Below, one piece after another: positions 13,882 through 22,264 of a stretch of 33,802 nt of DNA. Both the position numbers and the translations under genes were made by a program. Numbering within the stretch: the first letter of the stretch is position 1; each line of letters starts with the position of its first letter. The notes below the pieces were generated by a model. That model had not been told where the DNA came from. It saw nothing but the letters and a program-made list of their open reading frames with translations, and made no database searches. Origin of the DNA: DATJIG01 sp050260515 (lineage in GTDB: Bacteria; Pseudomonadota; Alphaproteobacteria; SMXQ01); NCBI GenBank assembly GCA_050260515.1, contig JBLNCI010000041.1:1-33802 (forward strand), given 5' to 3'.

Positions 13882-14577
13882 GTGACGGCGCATGCCGCCG
13901 CGCGCCAAGCCGCCGCGACCCACCACACGGGGGACCCCACCGGGCACCCCACCGGGCAAAGGCAACGGGCGGCCGACGCGGTGATCCATGGGATCGGGAT
14001 CGCCGGCGCCGTCGTCGGCGTTCCGCTGCTGGTGCTTCTGGTGATGGCGCGGGGCGAGACGCTGCCGACCGTCGCTGCGGTCGCCTACGGAGCTTCACTG
14101 GTCCTCACGCTGGCCTTATCCGGCGCCTACAACCTGCTCGCCGAGGGCCCAAAGAAAGAGCAGCTTCGGCCGTACGACCACGCCGCGATCTTCCTTCTCA
14201 TCGCCGGGACCTACACGCCGTTCGCGCTGGTCGCGATCGGCGGCGCGCTCGGCTACGGCCTGTGTGCGGCGGTGTGGGTGGGCGCGCTGACCGGTGCCGC
14301 CCTCAAGCTCCTGCATCGGCGGCGTTACGAACGCATCTTCATCCCGCTCTACCTCGCGCTCGGCTGGGTCGGCGTTCCGGTCCTGATCGTCGGGATGCCG
14401 GCGCTGTCGCTGCCGGCGTTCGGCTTTCTCCTCGCCGGCGGCCTTCTCTACACCGCGGGCGTCCCGTTCCACCTGAGAGAGTCCCTGCCCTACAGCACCG
14501 CGATCTGGCACGGTTTCGTGCTGATGGCGGCGGCGTGCCACTACCTGTCGGTGCTCGAAACGCTCGCGCCACTATGA
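13882..14577 (+). CDS. hemolysin III (YqfA/TrhA) family membrane protein
   Basis: A 231-residue protein with seven hydrophobic segments from about residue 35 onwards. Family marks are ALSGAYNL, DHAAIFLLIAGTYTPF and near the C-terminus WHGFVLMAAACHY, holding the conserved His/Asp/Ser positions of the PAQR-like superfamily that bind zinc in related proteins. The name comes from an early haemolysis observation in Bacillus; the normal role in Gram-negative bacteria is in membrane homeostasis and is poorly defined. The GTG at 13882 was preferred to the longer ATG start at 13825 because the latter would overlap the preceding gene by 49 bases. The N-terminal 30 residues are polar and histidine-rich. 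Confidence 0.85.
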   Translation: MTAHAAARQAAATHHTGDPTGHPTGQRQRAADAVIHGIGIAGAVVGVPLLVLLVMARGETLPTVAAVAYGASLVLTLALSGAYNLLAEGPKKEQLRPYDHAAIFLLIAGTYTPFALVAIGGALGYGLCAAVWVGALTGAALKLLHRRRYERIFIPLYLALGWVGVPVLIVGMPALSLPAFGFLLAGGLLYTAGVPFHLRESLPYSTAIWHGFVLMAAACHYLSVLETLAPL

Positions 14578-14715
14578 CGACGCCACTGTGGCAACAGGCA
14601 GGATTTCAGTCCCGAGCCACGGAACGCCGCAGCCTGCGCGCGCTTATGTGCCTGCACGAGCGCGCCATCCAGGCGCGGCGTCATTTCATCTCTCAAGGCC
14701 CACAGGAGCATCGTC

Positions 14716-15702
<987 letters not shown>

Positions 15703-15726
15703 AGCGGCTCGATCTTGTGAAAAGCG

Positions 15727-15873
15727 GCGCACCTACAAGGGTTCACCCCCGCGCGAAGCGCGGTTCTTACGAATGAGACGGCGAGCCTAAAGAGGCTCGC
15801 CCGCCGCGCAGAGCGCGGCTCTTTTCTACGAAGAGCGGTGAACCTATAAGGGTTCACCGCGCGCCAATCGCGG
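15727..15873. repeat. three tandem imperfect palindromic units reaching into ubiH
   Basis: Units centred on CCTA at 15733, 15786 and 15843 (periods 53 and 57) share ACCTA-AAGGGTTCACC-type sequence followed by a CCGCGC-GCGCGG-type hairpin and TTCTT or CTCTT. Unit 2 forms GCGAGCC/GGCTCGC (15781-15800) and CCGCGC/GCGCGG (15804-15818), the latter followed by CTCTTTT, a possible terminator for the aldo/keto reductase. Unit 3 contains the last codons and stop of ubiH on the minus strand. Units 1 and 2 read on the minus strand like degenerate copies of that gene end. Confidence 0.65.
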
Positions 15874-17106
15874 CAGCTCGCCGATATTGCCCATCGAGTG
15901 GTTCATGAAGAACCGGCGCAGCGGCGGGATCATGCCGGTACCGGCCAGTCCCAGCTCGCGCGCGAGCTTGAGCGGCGGGAACGCGTTCGAGAACAGCCGC
16001 TCCAGGCCGTCGGTCACCGCGGCGAGTGCGACGTTGTCGAACCGCCGCCAGCGCTGGAAGCGCTCGAGCACCGAGACGTGGCCGATGTCGAGGCCGAGCC
16101 GGTGCGCGTCGACCAGCACTTCGGCGAGCGCCGCGACGTCGCGGATGCCGAGGTTGAGTCCCTGCCCCGCCATCGGGTGGATCGCGTGCGCCGCGTCGCC
16201 GACCAGCGCGAGGCGGTCGGCGACGTAGGAATCCGCGTGCAGCAGCCCGAGCGGATACGACCAGCGCTTGCCGAACGCGGCGGTCTCGCCGAGGTAATCG
16301 CCGAAGCGCAGCGCGAGCTCGCGGTTGAAGTCGTCGTCACCGAGCGACACGAGATGAGCGATCACGTCGGCGCGGTCGGTCCACACGATCGACGACCGAT
16401 GGGTGCCGAGCGCGTCGTCCTTCATCGGCAGCACCGCGAACGGGCCGGTCGGCAGGAACCGCTCCTGCGCGACACCCTTATGCGGAAATTCGTGGGCGAC
16501 GGTGCAGACCAGCGCCCATTGCGGGTAGGTCCACGTCGTCACCGGAATGCCGGCATCGGCGCGCAGCTTCGAGCCGCGTCCCTCGGCCGAGATCGCGAGC
16601 TTCGCCGTCAGCGTGCGTCCGTCGCCGAGCGTCGCTTCGACGCGGCTCGGTCCGCGCACGACTTTGGTCACCATCATCGGCGCGAGCAGCCAGACCGAAT
16701 CGAGATCGGCGACGCGGTCGAACAGCGCCTTGCGGATGACGCGGTTCTCGACGATGTGGCCCATCGGCTCGGCGCCGTGCGCGTCGGCCACCTCGCGATG
16801 ATCGAAGTGGATGAAGAGGAGCGAACGGTCCTCGGACACGCGGATGTCGAGGATCGGCTCCGCTTCCGGCGCGACCCTCGCCCAGATGCCGGTGGCCTCG
16901 AGGATGCGACGCGAGCCTTGAGCGATGGCGGACGTCCGTCCGTCGAACACCGGATCGAGCACGGTGGCCGGCGTCTCGCGGTCGATGACGGCGATCTTCA
17001 TGCCGGCGCCGCCCAGCGCCGCGGCGAGGCCGAGGCCGACGAGACCGCCGCCGACGATGATGGCGTCGAGGAACGGTTCGGCGGTTTCCGACGCTCCGGC
17101 ACTCAT
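15844..17106 (-). CDS. UbiH/UbiF/COQ6 family FAD-dependent hydroxylase
   Basis: A 420-residue flavoprotein monooxygenase of ubiquinone synthesis. The N-terminal nucleotide-binding motif is VGGGLVGLGLAAAL (18-31) and the second FAD motif is GDAAHAIHP (303-311) with AGQGLNLG (313-320). These enzymes hydroxylate the benzoquinone ring at C1, C5 or C6; alphaproteobacterial members (such as UbiL) may act at more than one position, so no symbol is given. The ATG at 17106 was chosen over an upstream TTG (17148) because the domain starts soon after. It is divergent from glnK, a neighbourhood seen in other alphaproteobacteria. Its final residues GEPL and stop codon are encoded inside a repeat unit shared with the downstream spacer. 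Confidence 0.9.
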   Translation of the reverse strand: MSAGASETAEPFLDAIIVGGGLVGLGLAAALGGAGMKIAVIDRETPATVLDPVFDGRTSAIAQGSRRILEATGIWARVAPEAEPILDIRVSEDRSLLFIHFDHREVADAHGAEPMGHIVENRVIRKALFDRVADLDSVWLLAPMMVTKVVRGPSRVEATLGDGRTLTAKLAISAEGRGSKLRADAGIPVTTWTYPQWALVCTVAHEFPHKGVAQERFLPTGPFAVLPMKDDALGTHRSSIVWTDRADVIAHLVSLGDDDFNRELALRFGDYLGETAAFGKRWSYPLGLLHADSYVADRLALVGDAAHAIHPMAGQGLNLGIRDVAALAEVLVDAHRLGLDIGHVSVLERFQRWRRFDNVALAAVTDGLERLFSNAFPPLKLARELGLAGTGMIPPLRRFFMNHSMGNIGELPRLARGEPL

Positions 17107-17262
17107 GCGATGTCCATCGATGCTCAAAAAATAGCCTGCAGTCGACAACTGTCTATTTAGCGGGCACGGGCTTGGTCATCGAACCGCCAGCAATCCGACG
17201 GCGGCGCTCCGCATCGGTCATAACCCTTTGAATTTGAACGCTGCCTCGCCGTCACGGCAATC

Positions 17263-17277
17263 CGGCATGGTTCTTGA
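17263..17277 (+). promoter_or_regulatory. candidate sigma-54 promoter of glnK
   Basis: CGGCATG (17263-17269), four bases, TTGA (17274-17277), compared with TGGCACG-N4-TTGC. The -24 GG is kept but the -12 has GA for GC, so the match is partial. It lies 124 bases before the glnK ATG, a usual distance, and glnK genes are commonly under NtrC/sigma-54 control. No clear NtrC site was seen. The remaining divergent spacer (17107-17400) shows nothing else. Confidence 0.35.
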
Positions 17278-17400
17278 GTCATAGCCTCCGCCGACCCGCG
17301 GTGGGTGGGCGGCACCCGTCGTCCGCTTGCGCACAGCTTAGCACCTGCGATCGGCCGAGGCGAAGGCGTAGGCCACCGTCCACATGAAGGGGAACCCCCG

Positions 17401-17739
17401 ATGAAACTCGTAATGGCGATTATCAAGCCGTTCATGCTCGACAAGGTCCGCGAGGCGCTGACCGAGGTCGGCGTTCAGGGCATGACGGCCAGTGAAGTGA
17501 AAGGTTTCGGACGGCAGAAGGGCCACACCGAGATCTACCGTGGCGCCGAGTACCAGATCGACTTCCTTCCGAAGGTGAAGATCGAGGTCGCCTGCTCCAG
17601 CGAGATGGCCGAGCGCGTCGTCGAGGCCATCCAGCGGTCCGCGCACACCAACAAGATCGGTGACGGCAAGATCTTCGTCGTCAACCTCGAACAGGCGATC
17701 CGCATCCGCACCGGCGAGAAGGGCGCGGAAGCGCTCTGA
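17401..17739 (+). CDS. glnK: PII nitrogen regulatory protein GlnK
   Basis: A 112-residue PII signal protein, the usual length. It starts MKLVMAIIKPF, and the T-loop GHTEIYRGAEY ends with the uridylylation site Y51. The C-terminal signature GDGKIFV and RIRTGEKG complete the PROSITE-type pattern. As a trimer it senses 2-oxoglutarate, ATP/ADP and glutamine status and plugs the ammonium channel under nitrogen excess. It lies 38 bases before an amt gene, so the name GlnK is preferred to GlnB. The ATG is preceded by AAGGGGA. Candidate sigma-54 sequence lies upstream. The downstream gene pair suggests that one PII protein could serve two channels. Confidence 0.95.
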   Translation: MKLVMAIIKPFMLDKVREALTEVGVQGMTASEVKGFGRQKGHTEIYRGAEYQIDFLPKVKIEVACSSEMAERVVEAIQRSAHTNKIGDGKIFVVNLEQAIRIRTGEKGAEAL

Positions 17740-17777
17740 CGCGACCACCGATCCAGACCCCAAGGAGAATTCCAATC

Positions 17778-19148
17778 ATGACGTACAAAAGTTTGCTTCC
17801 CCGGATCGGCGCGGTCGCGATCGCGTTGGCCGGCTTCGCCGCCGCGGCGATGGCGCAGGACGCCACACCCGCGGCCGCGGTGGCCGAGGCGAAGGTCGAC
17901 ACCGGCGACACGGCGTGGATGCTGACGTCCACCGCGCTCGTGCTGATGATGACGATCCCCGGCCTGGCGCTGTTCTACGGCGGCATGGTCCGCAAGATGA
18001 ACGTGCTCGCGACGATGATGCAGAGCTTCGCGATCACCTGCCTCGTCACCATCCTGTGGGCCGTCGTCGGCTACAGCCTCGCCTTCACCGACGGCAACGC
18101 ATGGGTCGGCGACCTGTCGCGGGTCATGCTGGCGAACATCGGCTTCGACAAGCCGTTCTCGCTCGGCACCGGAGAAGCGGCGGTCGCGACGACCATCCCC
18201 GAGAGCGTCTTCATGATGTTCCAGATGACGTTCGCGATCATCACGCCCGCCCTCATCTGCGGCTCGTTCGCCGACCGGATGAAGTTCTCGGCGATGATGT
18301 GGTTCATGGGCCTGTGGTCGATCCTGATCTACGCCCCGATCGCCCACTGGGTATGGCAGCCGAACGGCTTCCTGTTCTCGCTCGGCGTGCTCGACTTCGC
18401 GGGCGGCACGGTCGTCCACATCAACGCCGGCATCGCCGGGCTGGTGGCGGCGCTCGTGCTCGGCAAGCGCCAGGGCTACGGCAAGCTGTCGATGGCACCG
18501 CACAACCTGACGCTGACGCTGATCGGCGCCTCGCTGCTGTGGGTCGGCTGGTTCGGCTTCAACGCGGGCTCGGCGGTCGGCGCCGGCGGCCGCGCCGGCA
18601 TGGCGATGACCGTCACCCAGATCGCCACCGCCGCCGCCGCGCTCGGCTGGCTCCTCACCGAGTGGCTGGTGAAGGGCAAGCCGTCGGTCCTCGGCATCGC
18701 CTCGGGCGCCGTCGCGGGTCTCGTCGCGATCACTCCGGCGTCGGGCTACGTCCTCCCGGGCGGCGCGATCGCGATCGGCATCGCCGCCGGCGTGATCTGC
18801 TTCTTCGCCTCGACGACGGTGAAGAACGCGCTCGGCTACGACGACTCGCTCGATGCCTTCGGCGTCCACTGCGTGGGCGGCATCGTCGGCGCGATCCTGA
18901 CCGGCGTGTTCTCGGTCGGCATGCTGTCGGCGACCGATGCCCTGCCCGAGGGTTCGCCAGGCCTGCTCGAGGGCAACCCGGGCCAGGTGATCACCCAGCT
19001 CATCGGCATCGCCTGCACCCTGGTCTACAGCGGCATCGGCAGCTTGATCATCCTCAAGATCGTCGACGCGGTCATCGGCCTCAGGGTCACCGAGGAAGAG
19101 GAGCGCGAAGGCCTCGACCAGGCCCTCCACGGCGAAGCGGTCCACTGA
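17778..19148 (+). CDS. amtB: ammonium channel Amt, copy 1
   Basis: A 456-residue Amt/Rh channel that moves ammonium across the inner membrane. A signal peptide (1-26, ending AMAQ) precedes a linker and eleven hydrophobic segments. The twin pore histidines are H214 (GGTVVHINAG) and H364 (FGVHCVGG), and the family phrase PGLALFYGGMVRKMN is at about 61-75. The cytoplasmic tail (LRVTEEEEREGLDQALHGE) is the usual PII-contact region. The ATG has AAGGAG at about 17761. Together with glnK it forms the classic pair. Two hairpins follow, the second a strong terminator. Confidence 0.95.
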   Translation: MTYKSLLPRIGAVAIALAGFAAAAMAQDATPAAAVAEAKVDTGDTAWMLTSTALVLMMTIPGLALFYGGMVRKMNVLATMMQSFAITCLVTILWAVVGYSLAFTDGNAWVGDLSRVMLANIGFDKPFSLGTGEAAVATTIPESVFMMFQMTFAIITPALICGSFADRMKFSAMMWFMGLWSILIYAPIAHWVWQPNGFLFSLGVLDFAGGTVVHINAGIAGLVAALVLGKRQGYGKLSMAPHNLTLTLIGASLLWVGWFGFNAGSAVGAGGRAGMAMTVTQIATAAAALGWLLTEWLVKGKPSVLGIASGAVAGLVAITPASGYVLPGGAIAIGIAAGVICFFASTTVKNALGYDDSLDAFGVHCVGGIVGAILTGVFSVGMLSATDALPEGSPGLLEGNPGQVITQLIGIACTLVYSGIGSLIILKIVDAVIGLRVTEEEEREGLDQALHGEAVH

Positions 19149-19154
19149 GCGTAC

Positions 19155-19180
19155 GGCCCACCCGGACCCCCGGGTGGGCC
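19155..19180 (+). other. hairpin right after amt copy 1
   Basis: GGCCCACCCGG (19155-19165) pairs perfectly with CCGGGTGGGCC (19170-19180) over a 4-base loop, seven bases after the stop codon. There is no T-run; it probably protects the 3' end or pauses polymerase ahead of the terminator at 19228. Confidence 0.5.
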
Positions 19181-19227
19181 GATCGTCCCGCGTGCTTGTC
19201 CCCGCGTTTGTGAAGCCTCCCTCGACT

Positions 19228-19260
19228 GGCCCGGACGGCAACGTCCGGGCCCTTTTCTTT
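19228..19260 (+). terminator. rho-independent terminator of glnK-amt copy 1
   Basis: A perfect 10-bp stem GGCCCGGACG (19228-19237) with CGTCCGGGCC (19242-19251), loop GCAA, then CTTTTCTTT. It separates the first channel gene from the second, which therefore needs its own promoter. The following spacer (19261-19499) holds two further palindromes (TGGGCAGTTGCCCA at 19271, GCCAGGC/GCCTGGC at 19301-19317) and no gene. Confidence 0.88.
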
Positions 19261-19397
19261 GGGCGTTTTGTGGGCAGTTGCCCACGCTGACTGCCTAGAA
19301 GCCAGGCACCGCCTGGCCCTCGGCCCACCGCCACCGCGCGCGAAAAACAGGCGGAAATAGCCCAAGAATCAGGCACAACGCCGGGTCTTGCCGCGGC

Positions 19398-19412
19398 TGG
19401 CACAAGATTTGA
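19398..19412 (+). promoter_or_regulatory. candidate sigma-54 promoter of amt copy 2
   Basis: TGGCACA (19398-19404), four bases, TTGA (19409-19412). The -24 half TGGCAC is perfect; the -12 has TTGA instead of TTGC, the same deviation as in the glnK candidate. It lies about 90 bases before the ATG at 19500 and after the terminator of the preceding operon, as an independent promoter should. Confidence 0.45.
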
Positions 19413-19499
19413 TCATCCGACCCACTTTGAACGGGCATCCGCGACTGCGGCCGCCATAAGCCCCGCATCGTCGGGGCATCGCGCGAGGAGAGGGGTTCG

Positions 19500-20813
19500 A
19501 TGTCGAAGATGATCCGCGCCGGAGCGGCCGTGGCCGCCACGGCGGCGATGCTGGCAAGTGCGCCCGCGTGGGCCCAGACCGCCGCGACCGCCACGCTCAG
19601 CGACGGCAACACCGCGTGGCTGCTCACCGCGACGGCGCTCGTGCTGTTCATGACGCTTCCGGGACTCGCGCTGTTCTACGGCGGCCTCGTGCAGTCGCGG
19701 AACGTGCTCTCGGTGCTGATGCACTGCTTCGCGATCTCGGCGATCGTCTCCGTCGGATGGCTGATCGCGGGCTACAGCCTCGCGTTCGGCGACGGCGGCG
19801 CCGTCAATCACCTGATCGGCGGGCTCAGCCGGGTGTTCCTCGCCGGCGTCGGCACCGCGACGCTGTCGGGCACCGTGCCCGAAGCGGCCTTCTTCATGTT
19901 CCAGATGACGTTCGCGATCATCACGCCCGGACTCATCCTCGGCGCGTTCGTCGAGCGCATCCGCTTCGGCGCCGTGGTGCTGTTCACGATCCTCTGGTCG
20001 CTGATCGTCTACGTGCCGGTCTGCCACTGGGTGTGGGGCAACGGCTTCCTCGCCGGCCTCGGCGTGCAGGACTTCGCCGGCGGCATCGTCGTCCATCTGA
20101 CGAGCGGCATCTCCGCGATCATCATGGCGCTGATGGTGGGACCGCGCCGCAAGTTCCCGACCGAGATCCACCCGCCCCACAGCCCGGGCATGGTGATGAC
20201 CGGCGCCGGCATGCTGTGGGTCGGCTGGTACGGCTTCAACGGCGGCTCGGCGCTGGCGGCCGACGGCGCGGCGGCGATGGCGATCACCGTCACCCACATC
20301 TCCGCCGCCACCGCCGCCTGCACGTGGATGCTGGTCGAGTGGCTCCGCTACAAGCGCGCATCGTGCGTCGGCGTCGTCACCGGCGCGGTCGCGGGGCTCG
20401 CGACGGTCACGCCGGCGTCGGGCTTCATCGGCCCGTTCGGCGGCTTCGTCTGCGGGATCGTCGCCGGCGTGATCTGCTTCGAGGCGGTTCTCCTGGTGAA
20501 GATGCGGCTCAAGATCGACGACTCGCTCGACGTCATGGCGGTGCACGGCGTCGGCGGCATCACCGGGACGCTCCTCACCGCGTTCCTCGGCGCGCCCGCG
20601 CTCGGCGGCCTCGGGCTGTCGAAGCTCTCGGTCGGCGGCCAGTTCCTCGCCCAGCTCATCGGCGTCGGCGCCGCCGCGGCGTGGACGATCGTCGCGACCG
20701 TCATCATCGTCATGGTGGTGCGCTCGGTGATCAGCCTCCGTGTGAGCGACGAGGACGAGGCCGAAGGTCTCGACATCACCGCCCACGGCGAGCGCGCCTA
20801 CGACCTGAAGTAG
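19500..20813 (+). CDS. ammonium channel Amt, copy 2
   Basis: A 437-residue paralogue of the preceding channel. A signal peptide (1-26, ending APAWAQ) is followed by the same family phrase PGLALFYGGLVQSRN and eleven hydrophobic segments. The twin histidines are H199 (GGIVVHLTSG) and H349 (MAVHGVGG), 150 residues apart exactly as in copy 1. The C-terminal tail keeps the PII-contact pattern (LRVSDEDEAEGLDITAHGE). Long stretches match copy 1 (FMMFQMTFAIITP versus FFMFQMTFAIITP), so this is a tandem duplicate that has diverged. The ATG has GAGGAGAGG upstream. It has its own candidate promoter and terminator; it may be a sensor or a channel with different affinity. Confidence 0.93.
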   Translation: MSKMIRAGAAVAATAAMLASAPAWAQTAATATLSDGNTAWLLTATALVLFMTLPGLALFYGGLVQSRNVLSVLMHCFAISAIVSVGWLIAGYSLAFGDGGAVNHLIGGLSRVFLAGVGTATLSGTVPEAAFFMFQMTFAIITPGLILGAFVERIRFGAVVLFTILWSLIVYVPVCHWVWGNGFLAGLGVQDFAGGIVVHLTSGISAIIMALMVGPRRKFPTEIHPPHSPGMVMTGAGMLWVGWYGFNGGSALAADGAAAMAITVTHISAATAACTWMLVEWLRYKRASCVGVVTGAVAGLATVTPASGFIGPFGGFVCGIVAGVICFEAVLLVKMRLKIDDSLDVMAVHGVGGITGTLLTAFLGAPALGGLGLSKLSVGGQFLAQLIGVGAAAAWTIVATVIIVMVVRSVISLRVSDEDEAEGLDITAHGERAYDLK

Positions 20814-20836
20814 CGCGCGCATTCGACGCAGCCACC

Positions 20837-20882
20837 GCAGCCCGGCCCATGGTCGATCCCGTGGGCCGGGCTGCCTTGTTTT
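20837..20882 (+). terminator. rho-independent terminator of amt copy 2
   Basis: A perfect 13-bp stem GCAGCCCGGCCCA (20837-20849) with TGGGCCGGGCTGC (20862-20874), a 12-base loop, then CTTGTTTT. It lies 24 bases after the stop codon. Confidence 0.88.
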
Positions 20883-20984
20883 GACGCTGGTGGACCGGTA
20901 GAATCGCGGCACTCCGCTCGGCACGGCTTGGGAGGGCCTCGCCGCGCGGCCATCCGTTCATTAGGCGTCATCCGCAGGCAGTGC

Positions 20985-22244
20985 ATGCCGGACCTCCCGT
21001 CGGACCCCCTCGCGCGGCTCCCACGCTATCCGTTCGAGCGCCTGCATCGGCTGCTCGACGCCGTCGCGCCACCGTCCGGCGTCACGCCCATCGTCATGTC
21101 GCTCGGCGAGCCGAGGCGGCCGCCGCCTCCGATCATCGCCGACACGCTCGCGCGCGAGGCCGCGGGATGGGGGCGCTATCCGCCGCTCAACGGCACGCCG
21201 TCGTTCCGCGCCGCGGTCGCCCGCTGGCTGACGCGGCGCTACGCGCTGCCCGAGGACTTCGTGGATCCTGCGACGATGATCCTCCCCGCCACCGGCTCGC
21301 GCGAGGCGATCTATCTTGCCGCCGGCGCGCTGCTGCCGGACCGCGAGGAGCGTCCGGTCGCGCTGGTGCCCGAGCCCGGGTACCACGTCTACGGCGGCGC
21401 GGCGGCGATGGCGGGGGCCGAGGTGATTTCGCTGCCGGCGCGGCGGGAGCACGGATTCCTGCCCGACATCGCCTCGGTCGACCCGGCCGTCCTGCGACGG
21501 ACCCGCCTCGTCACGATCTGCTCGCCGGCGAACCCGCAGGGCTCGGCGGCCGATCTTCCGTACCTCCGCACGCTGCTCGAGCTCGCGCTCAAACACGGCT
21601 TCGTCGTCTGCGCCGACGAGTGCTACTCCGAGATCTACGACCGCACCCCGCCGGTCGGCCTGCTCCAGGCGGCCGCCGCGATGGGTCCGCGCGCCGCCGA
21701 CGCCCGCGACCGCTGCGTCGTGTTCAATTCCCTGTCGAAACGCTCGAGCGCGCCCGGGTTGCGGTCGGGGTTCGTCGCCGGCGGCGCCGCGCCGATGCGC
21801 CGGATCGCGCGCCTGCGCGACTTCTCCGCGCCCACGCTTCCGTATCCGATGCTCGCCGCCTCCGAGGCGCTGTGGAACGACGATGCCCACGTCGAGGCGG
21901 CGCGCGCGCACTATCGGCGGAACTTCGACATCGCCGAGCAGACCTTGGGCGGTCGCTTCGGGTTCTACCGCCCGGCCGGCGGCTTCTTCCTGTGGCTCGA
22001 CGTCGGCGACGGCGAGGCGGCGGCGCTCAGGCTGTGGCGCGAGGCCGCGCTGCGCACGCTGCCCGGCGCCTATCTCTGTCCGGGCCCGGGCGACGCCGCG
22101 GCCCAGCCCCACGCCGCGCCCTACATCCGACTCGCGTTGGTCCACGAGCCCGACGAGGTCGCCGAGGCGATGCGGCGGTTGCGCGACACGCTGTCGGGGT
22201 CCGGCCCCGCCGCAAACGTTTACTCGCCTGCATCCGCACCGTGA
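20985..22244 (+). CDS. class I/II PLP-dependent aminotransferase (DapC-like)
   Basis: A 419-residue fold-type I aminotransferase. Visible active-site parts are N183 in SPANPQG, D211 and Y214 in DECYSEIY, the PLP lysine K252 in NSLSKRS and R260 in GLRSGF. In alphaproteobacteria the enzyme at this place is often called succinyldiaminopimelate transaminase (DapC), which makes the lysine and cell-wall precursor; sequence alone does not fix the substrate. The ATG at 20985 was preferred to an upstream in-frame start at 20928 because the conserved start MPDLPSDPLARLPRYPFERL lies there; the ribosome site is weak. It is 20 bases upstream of ftsK. Confidence 0.85.
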   Translation: MPDLPSDPLARLPRYPFERLHRLLDAVAPPSGVTPIVMSLGEPRRPPPPIIADTLAREAAGWGRYPPLNGTPSFRAAVARWLTRRYALPEDFVDPATMILPATGSREAIYLAAGALLPDREERPVALVPEPGYHVYGGAAAMAGAEVISLPARREHGFLPDIASVDPAVLRRTRLVTICSPANPQGSAADLPYLRTLLELALKHGFVVCADECYSEIYDRTPPVGLLQAAAAMGPRAADARDRCVVFNSLSKRSSAPGLRSGFVAGGAAPMRRIARLRDFSAPTLPYPMLAASEALWNDDAHVEAARAHYRRNFDIAEQTLGGRFGFYRPAGGFFLWLDVGDGEAAALRLWREAALRTLPGAYLCPGPGDAAAQPHAAPYIRLALVHEPDEVAEAMRRLRDTLSGSGPAANVYSPASAP

Positions 22245-22264
22245 ATTAAAGTCGCGAACCAATC

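Noticed and set aside
17162..17176. GGGCACG-N4-TGGT as a sigma-54 site near ubiH
   Set aside because: The -12 half fails at both key bases and the location is close to the ubiH start, pointing away from it.
17535..19403. Minus-strand open frame of 622 codons opposite glnK and amt
   Set aside because: An antisense shadow of two clearly identified genes; composition is Asp/Arg/His-rich without domains.
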